NCBI GenBank assembly: GCA_964652585.1
Contig: CAZZDA010000023.1
Location: 1 to 14,818, forward strand
DNA from: CAZZDA01 sp964652585
Lineage (GTDB): Bacteria; Patescibacteriota; Patescibacteriia; UBA1544
Length of the DNA stretch: 14,818 nucleotides
Reading direction: 5' to 3'
Shown: piece by piece, positions 7,051 to 14,187 of the stretch
Numbering within the stretch: the stretch's first letter is position 1
Layout: each line of letters begins with the position of its first letter
Notes under the pieces: model-generated
What the model saw: the letters and a program-made list of their open reading frames with translations, nothing else
Told to the model about the DNA's origin: nothing
Databases searched by the model: none
Translations under genes and position numbers: made by a program

Positions 7051-7108
7051 TCATAATTTGGAACTGATAATCCGTAACTGAAGAAAGGTTATGGGTCATG
7101 GGTTATGA
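7051..7108. repeat. divergent heptamer arrays at the polA/holA junction
   Basis: On the minus strand, 7078 to 7051 reads GTTACGG, ATTATCA, GTTCCAA, ATTATGA. On the plus strand, 7088-7108 reads GTTATGG, GTCATGG, GTTATGA. The inner units CCGTAAC (7072-7078) and GTTATGG (7088-7094) can pair over all seven positions (one G-T) across a 9-nt loop, giving a hairpin between polA and holA. The plus-oriented half includes the last codons and stop of polA. The layout is the same as at the infB/rbfA junction. Confidence 0.6.
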
Positions 7109-9836
7109 GCTCGTGCATCTCTCCCCAATTCTTTCCCGCGATAACTTTTACCTTCAAAGGAGTTTTCAGCGTATGTATATGCTCCATAGTTTCTTTAAGA
7201 AGCGATCCAACCTTCTCTTCTTTTCCCTTTTGCACTTCTACCACTACTTCATCATGTACTTGCAAGAGCAGTCGCGCATATCTACGATCAAGCTTCCCAT
7301 ATACCTCTATCATAGCTAACTTCATAATATCCGCGGCCGTACCTTGGATCGGCATATTGACCGCCATACGCTCGGCTTGAGCACGCACCTGAGGAAGCCC
7401 TGAATCAATGTCAGGAAAATGTCGTATACGGCCAAAAAGTGTTTTTACATACTTATGTTTGTGGACAAAAGTTTTGGTTTTTTCCAAGTATGAGGCTACT
7501 CCTTTATACAAAGAAAAATATTTCTCAATAAATTCTTTTGCTTCTTTTTGTGTAATACCTGCTGACGCCGCAAGACCGTAGGCGCCCATGCCATACAGCA
7601 CGCCAAAATTGATAGTCTTGGCAGCACGACGCATCTCGGGCGTTACTTCAGTAAGCTCGCATTCGGCAATTTCTGCCGCTGTTCGCGTATGAATATCCTC
7701 CCCCTTTTTAAAAGACTGCAACATTTTTTTGTCATTGGCAAGAGAGGCAACAATACGCAGCTCAATCTGTGAATAGTCCGCAGCCATAAGGCGCCATCCC
7801 TTCTTCGCGATAAAAGCTTTTCTGATCTCTCTACCTATACTTGTACGAATAGGAATATTTTGCAAATTAGGATCCGAAGAAGAAAGTCGGCCTGTAGTGG
7901 TTACCGCTTGATTAAAGCTCGTATGTACTCTTCCGGTTTTTTTGTGTATCAGCTTTGGCAATGCATCAATATATGTTGAAACCAGCTTGGTCAATTCGCG
8001 AAAATCACTAATAAGCGATATGATAGGGTGGAGATTGCGCATTTTTTCAAGCTCTTTTGCCGCGGTAGAAATTCCGGTTTTTGTTTTTTTAAGGCCCGCG
8101 GTTGGAATACCCAAATCCTCAAAAAGCACCTTTTTGAGCTGCAGGGGTGAGGCAATATTAAATTCAGAACCTGAAAGTGCAAATATTTTTTTCTTGATCT
8201 TTACGATCTCTTTTTCAAGCTGTACTTTCATACGCTGCAGAAAATCAGCATCAACCGCTATACCTTCTCGTTCCATTGCTTCTAAAACCGATACAAGCGG
8301 CATTTCTATTTTTTCAAAAAGCTCACGCATATGCTGTGTCTCAAGTTGTTTGGTAAACCGTTCATAAAGACGCCAAGTATAATCCGCATCTTCACAAGCA
8401 TACACCGCGACAGTATGCACCGACACTTGATCCATAGTAAGCTGTTTTTTGCCTTTTGGTCCTAACAGTTTTTCTATAGATATCATTTCATGACCACATT
8501 CAGTAAGCGCCAAAGTGTTTAAATCATGTCCGCGAGATTGTGTATGTAAAACGTATGAGGCGACCATCGTATCAAAAAACGGACCAATAGCTACTACACA
8601 CTCATTGGCAAGCACGGCAAGATCATACTTCATGTTATGTCCAATTTTCAAACAGTCGGTGCGTTGCATGACAGGCTGTAGCAACTGCATCCACCGTTGT
8701 CGTTCTTGTTGTTTGGTTGGTAATGCACAGTACACCGCTTTTCCCTTATACCAACTAAAACTGATACCTACTATGCGCGCATCCAGCGTATTGAGCGAGG
8801 TGGTTTCCGTATCAAAGGCAAAAGCTTTCTCCTCTGTCAATTGCCGTATAACATTTTTATAAGCGCGGTAGTCATCAATAAGTGTATAGCCTTGAGGAAA
8901 TTGCATCTCTTCTTGGAAGTCATCTTTTGTGAAAGTTTCACCCTCTTCGCTCTCAGGAAGTTTTTTAAGCAGTGTGGCAAATTCCAACTGCTGAAAGAGC
9001 TTCACGATCTTTGCTCGATCAAATGGCTGTACCGCGCACTCTTCAAGAGAAAAAGAAAGAGGTATATCACGCACTATTGTTGCCAGTTCACGACTAATAT
9101 ACGCATCTTTCTTTCCGGCAAGAAGTTTTTCTCTCATTGCCGGTTTGATATTTTTACTCGGTGTTGCTTCTTTTTCAAGATGATCATACAGCTCGTCAAG
9201 TGTGCCAAAATCAGCCAAGAGCCGTGTTGCGGTCTTCTCGCCAATACCCCTAACCCCCGGAATATTATCTGACGGATCGCCGCGAAGCGCCTTGTAGTCT
9301 CTCAGCTGATCAACTGCAAGACCATATCGTTCACGTACTGCTTTGCTATCATAGATAACCGCTTCACTGATACCGCGCTTCATGGTATATACACTCGTAT
9401 GATCATCTATAAGCTGCAAGAGATCCATATCCCCCGTTACTACAATAGTATCCGTCCCACTCGCCTCACGCGCAAGGGTTCCAATAATATCGTCCGCTTC
9501 ATACCCCTCTTTCTCAAAAACGGTAATATGAAACGCGCGTAGAAGTTCTTTCAGTCGAGGAATTTGATCGTAAAGTTCTTGAGGTTGTTTTTCTCGGTGC
9601 GCCTTGTAATCCTCATATTGTTTATGACGAAAAGTTGGCGCAGCCACATCAAAAGCAACTGCCAAATACTCGGGTTGAAACTCTCTCAATATAGTAAGAA
9701 GTACCGTGGTAAAACCATACACCGCTGAGATCATTTCTCCTTTTTTAGTGGTTAGCGGCGGTAGCGCATGCCACGCGCGATGTAAAAGCGCATTTCCATC
9801 AATAAGGATAAATTTTTTGTTTTTTGACTGTTTCAT
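7089..9836 (-). CDS. polA: DNA polymerase I (5'-3' exo, 3'-5' exo, polymerase)
   Basis: A 915-residue full-length PolA that removes RNA primers and fills gaps in replication and repair. The FEN-type 5' nuclease (1-290) has D13, D63, the E113-A-D-D116 cluster, D136/D138 and the D187-x-x-D190 loop. The 3'-5' exonuclease (about 335-500) retains D342-x-E344, D405 and the Y479-x3-D483 motif, so proofreading looks intact, unlike in many bacterial PolAs. The polymerase domain has motif A DYSQIELR with D687, motif B RRAAKTINFGVLYG (from about 736) and motif C HDE (861-863). I chose the ATG at 9836 because homology begins with KFILIDGN; the ATG 45 bp upstream lies in the terminator/promoter region. 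The last residues, ITHDP, are encoded by heptamer repeats and seem to be an added tail. holA follows closely. Confidence 0.97.
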   Translation of the reverse strand: MKQSKNKKFILIDGNALLHRAWHALPPLTTKKGEMISAVYGFTTVLLTILREFQPEYLAVAFDVAAPTFRHKQYEDYKAHREKQPQELYDQIPRLKELLRAFHITVFEKEGYEADDIIGTLAREASGTDTIVVTGDMDLLQLIDDHTSVYTMKRGISEAVIYDSKAVRERYGLAVDQLRDYKALRGDPSDNIPGVRGIGEKTATRLLADFGTLDELYDHLEKEATPSKNIKPAMREKLLAGKKDAYISRELATIVRDIPLSFSLEECAVQPFDRAKIVKLFQQLEFATLLKKLPESEEGETFTKDDFQEEMQFPQGYTLIDDYRAYKNVIRQLTEEKAFAFDTETTSLNTLDARIVGISFSWYKGKAVYCALPTKQQERQRWMQLLQPVMQRTDCLKIGHNMKYDLAVLANECVVAIGPFFDTMVASYVLHTQSRGHDLNTLALTECGHEMISIEKLLGPKGKKQLTMDQVSVHTVAVYACEDADYTWRLYERFTKQLETQHMRELFEKIEMPLVSVLEAMEREGIAVDADFLQRMKVQLEKEIVKIKKKIFALSGSEFNIASPLQLKKVLFEDLGIPTAGLKKTKTGISTAAKELEKMRNLHPIISLISDFRELTKLVSTYIDALPKLIHKKTGRVHTSFNQAVTTTGRLSSSDPNLQNIPIRTSIGREIRKAFIAKKGWRLMAADYSQIELRIVASLANDKKMLQSFKKGEDIHTRTAAEIAECELTEVTPEMRRAAKTINFGVLYGMGAYGLAASAGITQKEAKEFIEKYFSLYKGVASYLEKTKTFVHKHKYVKTLFGRIRHFPDIDSGLPQVRAQAERMAVNMPIQGTAADIMKLAMIEVYGKLDRRYARLLLQVHDEVVVEVQKGKEEKVGSLLKETMEHIHTLKTPLKVKVIAGKNWGEMHELITHDP

Positions 9837-9842
9837 ATCCGC

Positions 9843-9870
9843 AGTATACCAAAACACCCCTAAAATACAA
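9843..9870 (-). promoter_or_regulatory. polA promoter, extended -10 TGGTATACT
   Basis: Minus-strand TATACT (9848-9843) is preceded by TG-G and, 16 bp upstream, by TTGTAT (9870-9865) as a weak -35. Only six bases (GCGGAT) separate the -10 from the polA ATG, so initiation about 7 nt downstream would fall on or next to the start codon and give a leaderless mRNA. The -35 lies within the T-tract following the ndh terminator hairpin. Confidence 0.6.
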
Positions 9871-9891
9871 ACGACGCCCATGTGGACGTCG
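9862..9891 (-). terminator. probable ndh terminator
   Basis: On the minus strand CGACG (9891-9887) pairs with CGTCG (9876-9872). The stem is extended by CC/GG past one mismatch around a 4-nt loop, and is followed by TTTGTATTTT (9871-9862). It starts 25 bp after the ndh stop and ends just before the polA promoter core. The stem is short and the T-run interrupted, so strength is uncertain. Confidence 0.5.
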
Positions 9892-9915
9892 GATTACCAA
9901 GTTATGACACAAAAT

Positions 9916-11262
9916 TCAATCGTTTCGTATGTAGATTTTCGTACCACGCCACCAGAGTTTTATCGCCTGCTTTCGCGGTAAAATACTCCGAAAATAGGTG
10001 TATGAAAATCTACGCTTGATAAACCAGCCAACAATACCCCATACGCGCAATCCCAGTAATGAGGTAAGTGCGTATTTTCTGCCAAGTGAGATGATCCATT
10101 GTATGGTTATTGGTTTGTAAGGTATGAGCGTCTGCTCTGTACAGCAACGAACAATATTTTCCGCAACAATATCAGCCTGTGTAAGTGCCGTTTGCGCGGT
10201 TAAAGGAAGCGCGCGGGATTTTCCTTTATCATAACAATGGCTGACATCTCCCAAAGCAAAAATATTTTTGTAGTTTGCGACACGCAGTCCTTGGGTTACC
10301 GTAAGACATTGATTGTGTTCATGCGCAAGTGTCCGCAAACGACGAATGGGTGGCATAGGCATAATGCCGGCCGTCCAAATCAACACGTCATAAGGCATGC
10401 TTTTTCCTTTATTGGTGAGGAGTTTATGCGGTGTTACGCCGGTAATTTCTGTTTGAAAGCGCATATCAATCCCAAAAGAGGTAAAACGTTCTTTGGCGGT
10501 CTCTCTCATCCACTGCGGCGCTTGCTGTAAAATTTCATTGTTTTTTTCAATAAGCGTCAAATGCGTATATTCCGGAAGGCGCCCATAACGTTTCTCCAGT
10601 ATGCGAAGAAAACCATGGAGCTCTCCTATAAGTTCACATCCCGTAAGCCCGCCGCCAACGACTACAATACGCACTTGCTCGTCCCATCGTTTATACAAAA
10701 ACGTCTCCGCGATATTGTTGCGGATGTTCAGTGCGTCATCAGTTGTTTTAAAAGGCAGTGCAAAATCTTCCAAATGAGGAATACCATAATAGTTCGTACA
10801 ACTTCCCAATGCAATAACAAGTATATCGTAGGAAAGCTTTTCCGGGAGAACATCGGGTATCGAGGAGGATCCGCCAGCTGGCGGAGACGGGAGTACACCC
10901 GATGTTGAGGAGGAAAAGCGATGCTTTAATAGTACCTCCCGTTCCTTCACGTCAATATCTACCACTTCTCCTTTCATCAATTGAACCGATGTGCCTTCAA
11001 AAATTTCCTTGAGAGGAATAACCGCGGTTGAACGAAGATTCTGAAATACCGATTGAGGATTATGAATTTCTTCTCCATCTTTAAATACCGCAGACGCTAC
11101 TTCATAGAGATCAGCGTGAAATTCATGGTAATCATTTTTATCCACGAGCGTGATCTCAAGATCTGTTGCGTCTTTACGTTTTGCCAATTGCAATGCCGTA
11201 CGTATTCCACCAAATCCTGCCCCTAATATAACAACACGTGTTTTTGATTTTTTTTGTGGCAT
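9916..11262 (-). CDS. ndh: type II NADH:quinone oxidoreductase (NDH-2 like)
   Basis: A 448-residue two-dinucleotide-binding flavoprotein. The FAD site is GAGFGG (14-19); the NAD(P)H site is VVVGGGLTGCELIGEL (200-215); the second FAD-contact motif is NIFALGDVSHC (333-343). NDH-2 enzymes oxidise NADH and reduce membrane quinone without pumping protons. The C-terminal part (about 385-440) is rich in aromatic, hydrophobic and basic residues, fitting the amphipathic membrane anchor of the family. The family's AQxAxQ quinone motif appears as AQTALTQ, with the second Gln shifted by one. About 28 residues (115-142), rich in Ser/Pro/Gly, are encoded by an inserted palindromic element. It lies 26 bp after the ROK gene. 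A related quinone reductase or ferredoxin reductase-like role is possible. Confidence 0.85.
   Translation of the reverse strand: MPQKKSKTRVVILGAGFGGIRTALQLAKRKDATDLEITLVDKNDYHEFHADLYEVASAVFKDGEEIHNPQSVFQNLRSTAVIPLKEIFEGTSVQLMKGEVVDIDVKEREVLLKHRFSSSTSGVLPSPPAGGSSSIPDVLPEKLSYDILVIALGSCTNYYGIPHLEDFALPFKTTDDALNIRNNIAETFLYKRWDEQVRIVVVGGGLTGCELIGELHGFLRILEKRYGRLPEYTHLTLIEKNNEILQQAPQWMRETAKERFTSFGIDMRFQTEITGVTPHKLLTNKGKSMPYDVLIWTAGIMPMPPIRRLRTLAHEHNQCLTVTQGLRVANYKNIFALGDVSHCYDKGKSRALPLTAQTALTQADIVAENIVRCCTEQTLIPYKPITIQWIISLGRKYALTSLLGLRVWGIVGWFIKRRFSYTYFRSILPRKQAIKLWWRGTKIYIRND
10836..10919. repeat. 84-bp symmetric palindromic element within ndh
   Basis: Three nested inverted-repeat blocks share one centre: GCTTTTCC/GGAAAAGC (10836-10843, 10912-10919), AACATCGGGT/ACCCGATGTT (10849-10858, 10897-10906), and the 16-bp perfect palindrome TCCGCCAGCTGGCGGA (10870-10885). 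The unpaired stretches between blocks are equal on both sides (5 and 5; 11 and 11). The total of 84 bp equals 28 codons, so ndh stays in frame. The encoded residues (about 115-142) fall between two conserved segments of the enzyme and look like a surface-loop insertion. Confidence 0.8.
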
Positions 11263-11288
11263 GAGGAAAAATGTATATATTGTGCTCC

Positions 11289-12131
11289 CTACTTCTTACT
11301 CCGTATTTCCGATTTCAGGTATGCCATTGCTCCCCACAGTCCCATCGTGTCGCCAAACTTTGCTTTTGTAATGCGCGGCACTGTAGGAAATACATGTGTG
11401 AGCGTTTGCACAAGATACAACTTTGCGCGAGCAAGCGGCAAGCTCTGCATCACTGACCCGCCTATCACCATAATATCAGGCGACCACATAACAGAAATAT
11501 TGTGCAAGCCGTGCGCTAATATCTTTGCTTTAGCATCCCAAAACTTTTTATTTTTAATGGTAGAGGGGTCTTTGCCTTCTTGCTTTTGCAGAGAAGCTCC
11601 TCCTATAAAAAATTCAAGGTCTTCAAATTGTTGTTTTCCGCGTAGAGGATTGAGGCTCATGATCTGATGACCCGGCTCAAACCCCATCGCACTTTCATCG
11701 ATCTTACCGTGAACTATGCGGCACCCGCCAACACCCGTACTCACCGTCATATAGACGACGATCTCACATCCCTTTGCAGGACCATACACGACTTGTGCTA
11801 ACCCTCCCATCGCGGTGTCATTCTCAAAATGCACCGGAGCTTTTAATTTCTTTTCCAGATCTTTTTTAAGCGGCTTATTAAGCCAGTCGGCAATATTAGG
11901 TCCGCCGCCAACAAGTTTTGTACGCTCGCGATTTGGAGATGCCGCAGCACTCCCGGCAACTGCGGTTATCTTTTGACCGCCGCAACATTGCTTCGCAACG
12001 TCCGCTATCACCGCAATTCCTTCCGCATATTTTTTTGGCGTAGGAACAATAACCGGCTTACTAAAAGATTTTAAATTCCGTGTCGTCGCAACCCGTGTCT
12101 TTGTCCCCCCTATATCAAAAAGTACGTACAT
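11289..12131 (-). CDS. ROK-family sugar kinase-like protein
   Basis: A 280-residue protein of the ASKHA fold. The N-terminal phosphate-1 motif is DIGGTKTRVA (6-15), the catalytic-base motif is ENDTAMGG with D105, and the phosphate-2 motif is STGVGG (131-136), followed by an E152-x-G-H155 motif that coordinates substrate in ROK proteins. ROK members phosphorylate glucose, N-acetylmannosamine or similar sugars, or act as repressors; no DNA-binding domain is present, so an enzyme is likelier. The zinc-binding CXCGXXGCXE motif that normally follows ExGH is absent: the segment reads SLNPLRGKQQFEDLEFFIGG. Substrate cannot be named. It starts 9 bp after the membrane protein gene and precedes ndh by 26 bp. 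Its last codons and stop have a 7-bp GTA periodicity. Confidence 0.82.
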   Translation of the reverse strand: MYVLFDIGGTKTRVATTRNLKSFSKPVIVPTPKKYAEGIAVIADVAKQCCGGQKITAVAGSAAASPNRERTKLVGGGPNIADWLNKPLKKDLEKKLKAPVHFENDTAMGGLAQVVYGPAKGCEIVVYMTVSTGVGGCRIVHGKIDESAMGFEPGHQIMSLNPLRGKQQFEDLEFFIGGASLQKQEGKDPSTIKNKKFWDAKAKILAHGLHNISVMWSPDIMVIGGSVMQSLPLARAKLYLVQTLTHVFPTVPRITKAKFGDTMGLWGAMAYLKSEIRSKK

Positions 12132-12140
12132 AAGTGTTTT

Positions 12141-13937
12141 TTAATTAATAAAGTTGAAAGAAGAAAGAATTTTTGCATAGTCGTTGTCACCAAATAAATC
12201 ATAACCGAACGCAGTATTCATTACATAGATACTTCCTCCTACTGTAATATAAACTCTGTGAAATGGGATACTTGTATAAGCATCTGTAGTACGTACAGAA
12301 TATGCAGGATAAGAATTCACTTCTACAAATGTTCGTTCTGTATACTGTAACAGCTGTTCCTTATCTCCATCATTTTGAATGGAATCAATCCACCAATCAT
12401 CTATGTCCAATTTTTCGTTATTGGAAACAACTCTGATGTGCAGATTAGGAATAGCCGTTTCTTTTTCCGCAAATTTTTTTTCTAAAAACGTAACCCCTCT
12501 GTCCGATTGACGATATACCCAATCACCAGGATTTTGCACCTCAAACCCCAACTCCTCATTCCGATACGTTTGCCAGTCAGAGGTGTCAGGTTGGTCGAGA
12601 AATTTGAAGGTAGAGAGAATTTGAGCATATTCATTGTCGCCAAATAAGTCCTCATTGGAAAATTGAGAACTAAATGTATAAACATAGCCATTGTGTTTAA
12701 TATATACAGCATGAAATGAATTGCCGATAATAGTATCTGTACTACGTACAGAGTAAGCGTCATTAAGATTAATTTCCAGAGATTTTCTTTCTGTGTTCTG
12801 CAACATATTAGTTTTCTCTTTGGGATTATAATTCTCAATGGAATCTATCCACCAATCTTCAATATGTAAGCCTTTATTATTTTGGGAACGATTAATATAC
12901 AGAATAGGATATCCTCCTTCTATGTGGGTGAAAACCTTCGGTACAAACGAGGTATGATTTTCTGATTCAGAATACATCCAATCTTTTGGATATCTTACTT
13001 CAAACCCCAATTCCTCATTCCGATACGTCTGCCAGTCAAAAGTATCAGGTTGGTTGAGAAAGCGGAAAGTGGAGATGATTTGTTGGGAAGTGGTGTTATC
13101 AGCGGGGTATGATATCTGAAATTTGTTTCCTTTGTCGTCATCAATAAAAATATATACGGTTTTAACATAGAGCCTCTGCTGAAAAGCCCAGTCGCTATAC
13201 GCGCCTGTTAAATAGAATTTATATCCCGTTCTATTGGAAATCCGCACTTCTTCTATATCCGAAGTTGTACGATCCGTTTCCACTTTATTCATCTTCCATA
13301 TTTCTGTAGCGGTTTTACTGATTTTCCATGTTTTAACTTGATCTAGGTCAAGATTTTCTGGGTTGAAAGACGATTCTGCAGAAATTGGTATAGCAGTCGG
13401 CTTGATATTAAAAACAGGCGGAAAACCAGGGGTTATTTTCCCCACTACAATCCAGTCTTCATCATCAGGTCCAGGTTCAGCACCATACACTTGTTCGTTG
13501 GCAGGATGCTGAAACTCAAACCCAAACTTCTCATTCCGATATGTTTTCCAGTCGGAGGTATCAATTTCTTCTTCTATCACCTCTTCAATGGTTGGACATT
13601 CTGAAAATTGGCAATTAGGCGGTATGCGGTCAATACTTGAGCCGTCGGGACATACCTTAGAATCTTTTGCGCAAAAAACGTCATTGTTGCTGACAGGAGT
13701 ATCATTTTGCAAACCAAAGACTCCGCTCACCTGCGGCCAAAAGAAATAGCCGGCAAAAACAATGACAGCAAGAAGTATAAAACCACCAACAATCGCCGCA
13801 GCATAAACCTTATTGATCTTTGACGCAACAGAATTCACACGCTCCGCGTGCTCACCTAATACAGGTGGCGTTTGAGCGGATTCGTTTTGTTCTTCCAGTA
13901 TTTTCTGATCTTCAGACTGCGATGTTTCTTCGGACAT
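12141..13937 (-). CDS. membrane-anchored protein with three tandem PsbP-like domains
   Basis: A 598-residue protein of unknown function. Residues 1-43 are acidic and hydrophilic, probably cytoplasmic. One strong membrane segment (44-67, AAAIVGGFILLAVIVF) follows, then a short Cys motif at 89-114 (CAKDSKVCPDGS...PNCQFSECP, four cysteines). The outer part is three copies of a beta-rich domain opening with W-x-TY-x-N-E-x-x-GFE at 130, 302 and 455 and closing with 'I-L/I-S-T/S-F-x-F'. Copies 2 and 3 are in exact 153-residue register; copy 1 is more diverged. The opening motif resembles PsbP-like extracytoplasmic domains. I chose the ATG at 13937; the in-frame ATG at 13970 would overlap hepT further and add nothing conserved. 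It follows hepT by 7 bp. Confidence 0.75.
   Translation of the reverse strand: MSEETSQSEDQKILEEQNESAQTPPVLGEHAERVNSVASKINKVYAAAIVGGFILLAVIVFAGYFFWPQVSGVFGLQNDTPVSNNDVFCAKDSKVCPDGSSIDRIPPNCQFSECPTIEEVIEEEIDTSDWKTYRNEKFGFEFQHPANEQVYGAEPGPDDEDWIVVGKITPGFPPVFNIKPTAIPISAESSFNPENLDLDQVKTWKISKTATEIWKMNKVETDRTTSDIEEVRISNRTGYKFYLTGAYSDWAFQQRLYVKTVYIFIDDDKGNKFQISYPADNTTSQQIISTFRFLNQPDTFDWQTYRNEELGFEVRYPKDWMYSESENHTSFVPKVFTHIEGGYPILYINRSQNNKGLHIEDWWIDSIENYNPKEKTNMLQNTERKSLEINLNDAYSVRSTDTIIGNSFHAVYIKHNGYVYTFSSQFSNEDLFGDNEYAQILSTFKFLDQPDTSDWQTYRNEELGFEVQNPGDWVYRQSDRGVTFLEKKFAEKETAIPNLHIRVVSNNEKLDIDDWWIDSIQNDGDKEQLLQYTERTFVEVNSYPAYSVRTTDAYTSIPFHRVYITVGGSIYVMNTAFGYDLFGDNDYAKILSSFNFIN
12144..13037 (-). repeat. 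tandem duplication of a 459-bp domain unit
   Basis: Repeat 2 (13037-12579) and repeat 3 (12578-12144, the last unit) are offset by exactly 459 bp. Two landmarks support this: the DWQTYRNEELGFEV codons, and the DWWIDSI codons at about 12840 and 12381. Nucleotide identity is high at the repeat heads, as in CCGATACGT(C/T)TGCCAGTC, and falls off inside the domain. This indicates duplication followed by divergence without indels. Confidence 0.75.
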
Positions 13938-13944
13938 AGTGCTT

Positions 13945-14187
13945 TCAAATGGTTTTATTACGCATACCAATCATTTCGTTCCATGCAATATCCTCATGTT
14001 GAGCTCTTATCTCGCTGGGCATACTTACCGCAGCTTCACCAATGATAGCAAGATTTCTCACAACTACGTCAACCGTTTTTGAATCCTTTATAAAAACATC
14101 AGAGGTCATATCCTCTGTGTATTTATTTATTTTTTGAATAGCATCCCGTATATCTTCCAAATATAATTTTATCCCTCTTTTAGGCAT
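13945..14187 (-). CDS. hepT: HepT-like HEPN toxin, C-terminally truncated
   Basis: The 80 residues match the N-terminal two thirds of the HepT/DUF86 family: YLEDIRDAIQKINKYT (9-24), the F-I-K-D-S segment, VVVRNLAIIGEAAVSMP (41-57) and IAWNEMIGMRN (67-77). Full-length HepT proteins are usually about 110-140 residues and carry the RX4HXY ribonuclease motif. Here R76-N-K-T-I80 is followed directly by TGA, so the His and Tyr and the final helix are missing. The sequence after the stop contains no HepT C-terminus in any frame; it leads into the membrane protein gene. It overlaps mntA by 8 bp. The product may be an inactive toxin remnant, or a protein kept for its binding to MntA. Confidence 0.75.
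   Translation of the reverse strand: MPKRGIKLYLEDIRDAIQKINKYTEDMTSDVFIKDSKTVDVVVRNLAIIGEAAVSMPSEIRAQHEDIAWNEMIGMRNKTI

Noticed and set aside
7942..8367. 141-residue plus-strand frame opposite polA, and similar long antisense frames such as 8841-9272
   Set aside because: They lie wholly inside strongly conserved polA codons on the other strand, are Ser/Cys/Phe-rich as antisense translations tend to be, and show no family motif.
9837..9881. Upstream ATG extending PolA by 15 residues
   Set aside because: The extension is encoded by the ndh terminator tail and the polA promoter; PolA homology begins just after the ATG at 9836.
13938..13970. Upstream ATG extending the membrane protein by 11 residues
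   Set aside because: It would run through the end of hepT and adds nothing conserved; the ATG at 13937 gives a plausible acidic cytoplasmic N-terminus.
13920..13990. UGA recoded as Gly (as in Gracilibacteria/SR1) or a frameshift restoring HepT
   Set aside because: nrnA, truB and ndh end with TGA at family-typical positions, reading through the hepT TGA does not give H-x-Y, and no frame downstream resembles a HepT C-terminus.
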